A stretch of 64,000 bases of DNA from 66-474 sp051961995. GTDB taxonomy: Bacteria; Pseudomonadota; Gammaproteobacteria; Xanthomonadales; Rhodanobacteraceae. The translations under genes were made by a program, and so were the position numbers. Below, one piece after another: positions 57,679 through 64,000 of the stretch; the first letter of the stretch is position 1; each line of letters starts with the position of its first letter. The DNA lies in NCBI GenBank assembly GCA_051961995.1, contig JBQCCR010000062.1:1-64000 (forward strand). Direction: 5' to 3'. A model generated the notes under the pieces. It saw only the letters and a program-made list of their open reading frames with translations. It was not told the origin of the DNA and did no database searches.

Positions 57679-58047
57679 TCAAATATCGAACCGCAAGGCC
57701 AGCACGTTGGCCGCCATGACTACACCCGCACCGACCAGCGTGGCCGGCAGCGGTAGCTGCGCTCGCACCAGGATCAGATAGAACCCCCCCAGCACGATCA
57801 TCCATTTCAACAACATTCCGACCGCGAAGCGCCCAAGCGTCGCTTTGCCACTACCCGGCCGCGGTACAAATACGCGCAAGGCAAGCAGCGCGGTTCCAAG
57901 TGTCACCACCAGCCCGCCGCACCAGGCGGCCATGGCGGAATGGAGACCTTGCACGAGAAACAGCAACCCGGCGATGGTGGCGGCCGCCAGTTGCGCCGCG
58001 ACCACTCGCGCGGCCAGCCGGCGACCGGCGGCTATGGAGTTGTACAC
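57679..58047 (-). CDS. atpI: ATP synthase-associated protein I
   Basis: A 122-residue protein with four hydrophobic helices, including AAWCGGLVVTLGTALLALR and LLKWMIVLGGFYLIL. It is the first gene of the atp operon, 22 bp upstream of atpB. AtpI helps c-ring assembly but is not part of the finished enzyme. The sequence is poorly conserved; position is the main evidence. Confidence 0.85.
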   Translation of the reverse strand: MYNSIAAGRRLAARVVAAQLAAATIAGLLFLVQGLHSAMAAWCGGLVVTLGTALLALRVFVPRPGSGKATLGRFAVGMLLKWMIVLGGFYLILVRAQLPLPATLVGAGVVMAANVLALRFDI

Positions 58048-58101
58048 GTCTCGTTACCCGGTTGGCCCGACGCCGCCAAAACCTCACGGCCAAGCCTGAG
58101 A

Positions 58102-58131
58102 ATGATAGCAGCGAGCGCATTCGCGCCGCAA
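58102..58131 (-). promoter_or_regulatory. candidate promoter of the atp operon
   Basis: On the minus strand TTGCGG and TATCAT are 18 bp apart, ending 54 bp upstream of the atpI ATG. The fit to sigma-70 is moderate. Confidence 0.5.
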
Positions 58132-58156
58132 GCCGAAACTGCCCGTTTTCAGCCGG

Positions 58157-60439
58157 TTACGGCTCGCGATGTGCAGCCGTTCCGGTTACCGGCGGCCCAC
58201 CCGGCTGGAGGACTTTGCCGGCGACCGTGCGCTCGAAGAAATCGGCAATGGCGGTGAAGGCGTGTTTGCGCATTTTCGGCGTTGAAAGGCCATGCTTGCC
58301 GCCCGGATAGGTCATCAACTGGAATTGCGTGCCGCGTGTCTGCAAGGCTGCCATCAGCTTGGTCGAATTCAGGAACAATACGTTGTCGTCCGCCATGCCG
58401 TGGATCAGCAGCAGGGGTGAAGTGAGTCCGTCCAGCCAGGCGAACACCGCGCTGCGGGTGTAGCCGGCGTCGTTGTCACGTGGCAATCCCAGATAACGCT
58501 CGGTGTAATAGGTGTCATACAAGCGCCAGTCGGTGACCGGCGCCACCGAAACGCCGCCTGCGAGTTCGCCGGAATCCTTGGCCAGCATCAGGGTGCTCAA
58601 GTAGCCACCATAGCTCCAGCCGAAGGTACCGATGTGTGCGGCATCCACCCACGGCTGCTGTTTCAGCCAGGCAATCCCCGCGCGTTGGTCTGCGACTTCC
58701 ACGTCGCCCAGTTGGTGGTAGATCGGGTCGGAAAACGCGCGCCCACGCCGGGCCATGCCGCGGTTGTCCAGCGTGAACACCACGAAGCCGTGCTGCGCCA
58801 TGTATTCATCGAACAGATCCGGCCAGGCGCGCGTCACCATTTGCGCGGTGGGGCCGCCGTAGAAGTGCAGCATCACCGGATATTTTTTTGCAGCATCGAA
58901 ATGCAGCGGCTTGTACAGCTTGTAATAAAGCGTCTGGCCGTCGTCCGCTTTCAGCGTGCCGAACACCGGCAGCACGTGCGCGTCGTGGTACGGCCAATAC
59001 GGATGTTTCGCATCCAGCTTGTTCTGTTCGATCCAGGCGACGAATTCGCCGTTCGCCTTGTGCACGCTGACCTGCGGTGGCGTGGCCGGATCGGAGAAGG
59101 TGTCCACGTACATGGAGCCGTTGCGGGCAAAGTGCGCTTCATGCCAGCCGTCATGCTGGCTGATCCGGCGCGGATGCCGCGCATCGGCGCCATCCAGTTT
59201 CAACGCGTAGATCTGCTTGTCCGGCACCGAATCCTTGTTGGATGACACGTACACGAGTCCCGCTTTCTCATCCAGCGCCAGCACCCCGTCGAGATTCCAG
59301 GTTCCTGCACTGATCGGATGCGCGAGCTTGCCGTCCAGACCGTACAGATACAGATGATGCCAACCGCTGCGCTCGCTGCCCCAGACGAAAGCCGGTTTGT
59401 TCTTCAGGAAATGCAGATCGTTGTTGAGATTGATCCAGGTCTTCGAGGTTTCGGTGAGCAGCGTGCGTTGTGCCAGCGTGGCGACATCCACCAGCTGCAG
59501 ATCCAGCTTCTGCTGGCTGCGCTGCATGCGTTGAAAGGAAATCTTCCGCGCATCCGGCAACCAATCCACGCGCACCAGGTAGATGTCCGGGTTTTTTCCC
59601 AGCTCGATCCAGCATGGATCGCCGCCGCCCGGCGCGATCAGTCCGAGCTTGACGCGCACATTCGGATCGCCCGCGGCCGGATAGTGCTGCGAGACCACGT
59701 CGGTGCGATCCGGATACACCTCGAAGCGCCTGGTCACCGGCACACGCGTATCGTCGTAACGCTCGAAGGCGATCAGCGAATCGTCCGGCGCCCACCAGTA
59801 GCCGGTGCGGCGATCCATTTCTTCCTGCGCCACGAACTCGGCCTCGCCGTTGTGGATGTTGCCCTTGCCGTCGCGGGTGAGTTGCGCCGGTTTACCGGTC
59901 TTCAGGTCAATCACCCACAGGTTCTGGTCGTGCACGTAGGAAACGTAGTGCCCCTTGGGCGAGATCTTGGGGTCGAGTGCATCCGCGTTCTCGGTCAACC
60001 TGCGGATGTGCTTGCTGGCGATGTCGTAAAGATAGAGATCGCCGTTCAGCGGAATCAGCAGTTTGGAACTGTCGGGCGCCCATTGATAATCCACGATGCC
60101 GTGGAGGCCGGCGACGCGCGCGCGCTCGCGGCGTGCCTTTTCCGCATCCGACAGGTGTTCACCGTCGGGCTCGAGCGTCTTCGAATCCACCAGCAGCCGT
60201 GCGGCGTGGTCGGCGAGGTTGTACTCCCAGAGATCGAGCTGATCCTGGTTGTCGCTCTTGCCGCGCAGGAACGTGACGCGCGATCCGTCCGGAGCGACCT
60301 GCACGTTGCGCGGCGCCGGACCGGAGAGTGCCGGATCGGAGTAGATGCGTTCGATCGTCAGTTGTTCCGCGTGCGCGGAAGGAGTGCCGGCCATCACGAA
60401 GGTTGCCAACAGGACAAGACCGAAGTGTAGAACGCGCAT
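58157..60439 (-). CDS. S9 family peptidase (dipeptidyl peptidase IV-like), exported
   Basis: A 760-residue serine peptidase. A signal peptide (cleavage near SAHAEQ) precedes a beta-propeller (~30-480), then an alpha/beta hydrolase domain with Ser609 in GWSYGGY, Asp in HGMADDNV and His in GGKHGLS. The EEMDRRTGYWWAPD segment fits the Glu-containing loop of DPP IV, so it should release X-Pro dipeptides in the periplasm. The start is set by a strong ribosome-binding site that lies within a hairpin. It is divergent to nothing and follows the GST gene on the same strand. Confidence 0.9.
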   Translation of the reverse strand: MRVLHFGLVLLATFVMAGTPSAHAEQLTIERIYSDPALSGPAPRNVQVAPDGSRVTFLRGKSDNQDQLDLWEYNLADHAARLLVDSKTLEPDGEHLSDAEKARRERARVAGLHGIVDYQWAPDSSKLLIPLNGDLYLYDIASKHIRRLTENADALDPKISPKGHYVSYVHDQNLWVIDLKTGKPAQLTRDGKGNIHNGEAEFVAQEEMDRRTGYWWAPDDSLIAFERYDDTRVPVTRRFEVYPDRTDVVSQHYPAAGDPNVRVKLGLIAPGGGDPCWIELGKNPDIYLVRVDWLPDARKISFQRMQRSQQKLDLQLVDVATLAQRTLLTETSKTWINLNNDLHFLKNKPAFVWGSERSGWHHLYLYGLDGKLAHPISAGTWNLDGVLALDEKAGLVYVSSNKDSVPDKQIYALKLDGADARHPRRISQHDGWHEAHFARNGSMYVDTFSDPATPPQVSVHKANGEFVAWIEQNKLDAKHPYWPYHDAHVLPVFGTLKADDGQTLYYKLYKPLHFDAAKKYPVMLHFYGGPTAQMVTRAWPDLFDEYMAQHGFVVFTLDNRGMARRGRAFSDPIYHQLGDVEVADQRAGIAWLKQQPWVDAAHIGTFGWSYGGYLSTLMLAKDSGELAGGVSVAPVTDWRLYDTYYTERYLGLPRDNDAGYTRSAVFAWLDGLTSPLLLIHGMADDNVLFLNSTKLMAALQTRGTQFQLMTYPGGKHGLSTPKMRKHAFTAIADFFERTVAGKVLQPGGPPVTGTAAHREP

Positions 60440-60462
60440 GGCGCTTCCCCCTGAGAAGCGCC
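60440..60462 (-). promoter_or_regulatory. hairpin holding the ribosome-binding site of the S9 peptidase gene
   Basis: In the mRNA GGCGCUUC pairs with GAAGCGCC around a 7-base loop UCAGGGG, and the AUG follows at once. The Shine-Dalgarno stretch AGGGGGAAG spans loop and 3' arm. This could limit or present the site. Confidence 0.5.
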
Positions 60463-60635
60463 TATTCAAGCGCGATGCGCCTGTGTGCGGCAAGCTTTTT
60501 TGGAGCCGCTGAAGAAAGCGTCGCGAGCGAAGGCGGATTGTGCGACGCCGGAGCGCAGGAACCGGGGCGTACACGGACAGTACGTGAGGATTCCGAGCAC
60601 CGCCGGCGCGCAAGCTGCCGAGCGCAGCAGCTTGT

Positions 60636-61331
60636 TCAGAGGCTCCTGGCGCGTTGCCCGAACAGAATCTTTTTTTCCTCTTCCGTCATCGGGCCTTCGC
60701 GCCGCAGCGACGCGCCACGCTCATAGGCACGCCGTGTCGCCGGACGTTGCGCGATCGCGGCATGCCAGCGCTGCACTTCCGGAAACGGCGTGAGATCGAG
60801 CGGCGCCTTTGAATATGGACTGATCCACGGATAGCACGCCATGTCGGCGATGCTGTATTCATTCCCGACGATGAATTCGCGGCCGCGCAGACGCGTGTTG
60901 AGCACGCCCAGCAGTCGTTCCGCTTCGTTCTTGTAGCGCTCCATCGCATACGGAATCTTATCCGGCGCATACGTGTGGAAGTGGCCGTACTGACCGGTCA
61001 TCGGCCCCAGGCTCGCCATCTGCCAGAACAGCCACTCGATGCACTGCATGCGCGTGCGTGGGTCGGCGGGAATGAAGCGGCCGGTTTTGCCGGCGAGGTA
61101 GAGCAGGATCGCCCCGGATTCGAACACGCTGAGCGGCCCGCCGCCGTCGGCCGGCGCGCGATCCACGATCGCGGGCATCTTGTTGTTGGGAGAGATCGCC
61201 AGGAACGCCGGTTCGAACTGCTGCCCCTTGCCGATATCCACGGCCTGGACCGTGTGTTGCAGGCCGGTCTCCTCAAGGAACAGTGCAACCTTGTAACCAT
61301 TTGGAGTGGGCCAAAAATAGAAATCGATCAT
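60636..61331 (-). CDS. glutathione transferase-like protein, YfcG type
   Basis: A 231-residue Nu-class glutathione transferase. The N-terminal thioredoxin-like domain has FYFWPTPNGYKVALFLEE, where Thr9 and Asn11 correspond to the glutathione-contacting residues of YfcG. ISPNNKMPAIVD and FESGAILLYLA follow. The C-terminal domain is all-helical. YfcG and YghU reduce disulfides with two bound glutathiones; the same activity is likely here. It lies between the S9 peptidase gene and mnmE on the same strand, with gaps of ~170-200 bp. Confidence 0.87.
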   Translation of the reverse strand: MIDFYFWPTPNGYKVALFLEETGLQHTVQAVDIGKGQQFEPAFLAISPNNKMPAIVDRAPADGGGPLSVFESGAILLYLAGKTGRFIPADPRTRMQCIEWLFWQMASLGPMTGQYGHFHTYAPDKIPYAMERYKNEAERLLGVLNTRLRGREFIVGNEYSIADMACYPWISPYSKAPLDLTPFPEVQRWHAAIAQRPATRRAYERGASLRREGPMTEEEKKILFGQRARSL

Positions 61332-61500
61332 TGCCGAGCCCCTTCAAGAAACCGGATAGGCCAGAGGAAAGTCAATCACGCAACCCTCCTTGTGCGTGCG
61401 TGTGCTCTGCATGGGGGCGCGATCGCCGCCTCGCAAGCGAAGGCGCCGGGATCCGATCAACGTACATCCATGCACTGCCCGGAAAGAGCGCAGCCTGCGC

Positions 61501-62847
61501 TCATTTCCCGATGCAGAACGTCGAGAAGATCGCGCCGAGCAAATCCTCGCTGGTGAATTCGCCGGTGATTTCGCCCAGATGTCGTTGCGCCTGACGCAAT
61601 TCCTCCGCCGCCAGTTCACCCGCGCGCGTTTCGCGCAGCACACGGTCGGCGGCTTCCACATGTACGAGCGCCTGTTCAAGCGCCAGCACGTGGCGTGCTC
61701 GCGCACTGAAGGTGCCATGCTCGGCATCACTCGCGCCGGCAAGACGCTTCAACGCGCCGCGCAACAGATCGAGGCCCGCGCCGGTCCTGGCCGAGAGCGC
61801 AATCAATTCCATTCCATCGCGCCTCTCGCACGAGGGCGGCGCATCATCAAGATCGATCTTGTTGACCACGACCACGCGCGCGGCCGCCGCAGGCGCACCA
61901 TCCAGCAGTTTCAAATCCGCTTGCAGGTGCAGCGCACCAGTCACCAGCAGCGCGACATCGGCGCGCGCCAGCTCCGCGCGCGCACGGCGAATGCCTTCGC
62001 CCTCGATCGCGTCGGTCGCCTCACGCAAACCGGCGGTATCGGCCAGCGTGAGCGTGATCTCGTCAATCCGCACTTCTTCGCGCAGCACGTCGCGGGTGGT
62101 GCCAGGCACTTCAGCAACGATCGCGCGCTCGTCGGCTGCGAGTGCGTTCAGCAGGCTCGACTTGCCGACATTGGGCCGGCCGACGATCGCCACGTGCAAG
62201 CCATCGGTGAGGCGCACACCGCGACGGGCTTCGGCGAGCAATACCCGCAGTTGCCCGCGCAAGTCATCCAGCCGCGTGCGCAACGTCGGGTCCGAGAGGA
62301 AATCAATTTCCTCTTCGGGGAAATCGATCGCCGCCTCCACGTGCGCCCGGACCGCGACCAGCGCCTGCAGCAGCGCCTGCACACGGGAAGAGAATTCGCC
62401 CTGCAATGATCGCAACGCGGCCCGCGCCTGCGCTTCGGACTTCGACGCGATCAGATCGGCGATCGCCTCGGCCTGCGCGAGGTCGAGCTTGCCGTTCAAT
62501 AACGCGCGTTCGGAAAACTCGCCCGCGCGCGCGGGTCGCGCACCGAGAGCGCACACGCGCCGGCGCAGCACATCCAGCACCACCGGCGCGCCGTGCGCGT
62601 GGATTTCCAGCACATGTTCCCCGGTGAACGAATGCGGCGCCTCGAAATACAGCAGCAACGCGCGGTCGATCAACGCGCCGTGTTCGTCCTTCAATGCCGC
62701 CAGTCGCGCGACCCGCGGAGGTGGCATTTCACCGAGCCAGGCTTGCACGATGCGCGGCACGTCCGGACCCGACACCCGCAGCACGCCGATGCCGCCGCTG
62801 CCGGGCGGCGTGGCGATTGCAACGATGGTGTCGGTCGCGGCGTTCAC
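61501..62847 (-). CDS. mnmE: tRNA modification GTPase
   Basis: A 448-residue MnmE (TrmE). An N-terminal folate-binding domain (TIVAIATPPGSGGIGVLRVSG) is followed by a helical domain containing the inserted G domain with GRPNVGKSSLLNAL. The protein ends in the catalytic CIGK motif. With MnmG, encoded at 24603, it modifies wobble uridines. The start is GTG. The gap to yidC is 9 bp, and the pair is typical of the origin region. Confidence 0.96.
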   Translation of the reverse strand: MNAATDTIVAIATPPGSGGIGVLRVSGPDVPRIVQAWLGEMPPPRVARLAALKDEHGALIDRALLLYFEAPHSFTGEHVLEIHAHGAPVVLDVLRRRVCALGARPARAGEFSERALLNGKLDLAQAEAIADLIASKSEAQARAALRSLQGEFSSRVQALLQALVAVRAHVEAAIDFPEEEIDFLSDPTLRTRLDDLRGQLRVLLAEARRGVRLTDGLHVAIVGRPNVGKSSLLNALAADERAIVAEVPGTTRDVLREEVRIDEITLTLADTAGLREATDAIEGEGIRRARAELARADVALLVTGALHLQADLKLLDGAPAAAARVVVVNKIDLDDAPPSCERRDGMELIALSARTGAGLDLLRGALKRLAGASDAEHGTFSARARHVLALEQALVHVEAADRVLRETRAGELAAEELRQAQRHLGEITGEFTSEDLLGAIFSTFCIGK

Positions 62848-62856
62848 CGCTGCTGC

Positions 62857-64000
62857 TCACGCCTTTGCGCGCGTGTCCGCCCGCTCGATGCTGCGCGTGA
62901 TCACCCACTGCTGGATCACGCTGGTCAATCCATTCACCACGTAATAAAGCGTAAGGCCGGCCGGGAAGAATGCGAACATCACCGCAAACACGATCGGCAT
63001 CACCTTCATGATCTTCGCCTGGGTCGGGTCCATGCCCGGACTCGGCGTCAGGAACTGCGTGGCGATCATGGTGATCGTGTACAGCGCCGGCAGGATGAAG
63101 TACGGGTCCGGCGCGGAGAGGTCGTGGATCCAGCCGAAGAACGGTGCGTGGCGCAACTCGACGCTGTACATCAGCACGTAATACAGCGCGAAGAACACCG
63201 GGATCTGCACCAGCGAAGGCAGGCAGCCGGCCAGCGGATTGACCTTCTCCTTCTTGTACAGCTCCATCATCGCCTGCTGCTGCTTCTGCTTGTCCTCGCC
63301 AAAACGCTCCTTCAGCGCCTGGATGCGCGGCGTGAGCTTGCGCATCTTGGCGCCGGCCTTGTACTGCTGCTCGGTCAGCTTGAAGAACAGCGCCTTGATC
63401 AGCAGCACCAGCAGGATGATCGCAATGCCCCAGTTGCCGACGAAAGCGTGGAACTTGGAGAGGATCCAGAACAGCGGCTGCGCAATCACGGTGAAGATGC
63501 CGTAATCCACCGTTAATTCCAGCCCCGGCGCAACGGTGGAGAGCGTGCTCTGCGTCTTCGGCCCGACATACAGATTGGCGTTGAGCGTGACGCTCTTGCC
63601 CGGCGCGACCGTGGCGCCCGGCCCGCGCGTGCGAATCAGGTAGCGCGGTTTGCCGCTGCTCGCGGGCGGCAGCTTGGCGCTGCTGAACTGGTCCGTCTGC
63701 GCGCTCGGCGGTATCCACGCCGTGAAGAAGTAGTGCTGGATCATCGCCACCCAGCCACCCTGAACGTCGCGGTTCAGCGGATCCTCTTCGAATTTGCCGA
63801 AAGCGAGCTTCTCGAACTTGTCGCTCCGGCTGTACCACGCCGCACCGAGGAAGCTGGACCGCTCCGGATCGTAGAACTCGAGGAAATGTTTCGGCGGCGG
63901 CGGCGGCTCGACGCGCTCGATCTGTTCGTAGGCGTTGCCGCTCCAATTGCGCGCGCTGCGATTGTCGATCTGCTGCGCCAGCTCGACCACGTAGCTGCCG
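62857..64000 (-). CDS. yidC: membrane protein insertase (3' part only)
   Basis: About 380 residues of the C-terminal part of YidC; the gene continues past the right edge. The end of the periplasmic domain is followed by the conserved insertase core with GNWGIAIILLVLLIKALFF, EQYKAGAKM, LAGCLPSLVQIPVF and FFPAGLTLYYVVNG. It inserts proteins, including the F0 c subunit, into the inner membrane. No lipid-type long C-terminal tail is present. Confidence 0.96.
   Translation of the reverse strand, partial: GSYVVELAQQIDNRSARNWSGNAYEQIERVEPPPPPKHFLEFYDPERSSFLGAAWYSRSDKFEKLAFGKFEEDPLNRDVQGGWVAMIQHYFFTAWIPPSAQTDQFSSAKLPPASSGKPRYLIRTRGPGATVAPGKSVTLNANLYVGPKTQSTLSTVAPGLELTVDYGIFTVIAQPLFWILSKFHAFVGNWGIAIILLVLLIKALFFKLTEQQYKAGAKMRKLTPRIQALKERFGEDKQKQQQAMMELYKKEKVNPLAGCLPSLVQIPVFFALYYVLMYSVELRHAPFFGWIHDLSAPDPYFILPALYTITMIATQFLTPSPGMDPTQAKIMKVMPIVFAVMFAFFPAGLTLYYVVNGLTSVIQQWVITRSIERADTRAKA

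Overview
The window is high-GC, gene-dense chromosomal DNA of a gammaproteobacterium. It most likely comes from the order Lysobacterales (Xanthomonadales), either Rhodanobacteraceae or Xanthomonadaceae. The evidence is a XanB2-type chorismatase with an acyl carrier protein, a tyrS / M23 peptidase / anmK group, an EstA-like autotransporter esterase, a complete atp operon and the chromosomal mnmE-yidC pair. The mnmG, atp, mnmE and yidC genes suggest a position fairly near the replication origin, beyond the right edge. No rRNA, tRNA, CRISPR array, transposase or prophage gene was seen.

Region 1 (1-17477) is the accessory part. It looks like the right half of an exopolysaccharide locus. It holds the 5' end of galE, then a tight operon of polysaccharide deacetylase, a fused ATP-grasp / low-molecular-weight tyrosine phosphatase protein, and a family 2 glycosyltransferase. 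Facing this is a four-gene operon: a stand-alone adenylation-carrier protein, a 2497-residue PKS-NRPS hybrid, and two alpha/beta hydrolases that resemble the hydrolase pair of exosortase A systems. Beyond it are a membrane-anchored J-domain protein and a polyprenyl-phosphate sugar transferase of the EpsB/WcaJ type. Binding-pocket residues read from the sequence predict proline for the stand-alone adenylation domain, malonyl-CoA for the acyltransferase and glycine for the second adenylation domain. The predicted product is therefore a very small Pro-malonyl-Gly molecule. This cluster is the best candidate for an undescribed system.

Region 2 (17753-29662) contains glmS (UDP-GlcNAc precursor supply), a PLP-dependent threonine/serine dehydratase, pepN, a His/Tyr/Gly-rich lipoprotein, a small unknown protein, a 0.55-kb gene-free stretch with several long hairpins, mnmG, the autotransporter esterase and a YbaY-like lipoprotein.

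Region 3 (29833-47640) contains a large exported beta-propeller protein, glyQS, a solitary GspE/PilB-type ATPase overlapping a class I glutamine amidotransferase gene, a rhomboid protease, tyrS, an M23 endopeptidase, anmK (peptidoglycan recycling), a ribbon-helix-helix protein, an AmpG-like permease, exonuclease III, pyrE and a DUF4124 protein.

Region 4 (47641-64000) has the divergent ACP/xanB2 pair, glmU, the nine-gene atpIBEFHAGDC operon on the minus strand, a prolyl-oligopeptidase-family (S9) peptidase, a YfcG-like glutathione transferase, mnmE and the 3' part of yidC. Two kinds of interspersed palindromic repeat were recognised. One lies both at the amidotransferase/rhomboid junction and at atpD/atpC; the other is a composite hairpin array between atpG and atpD.
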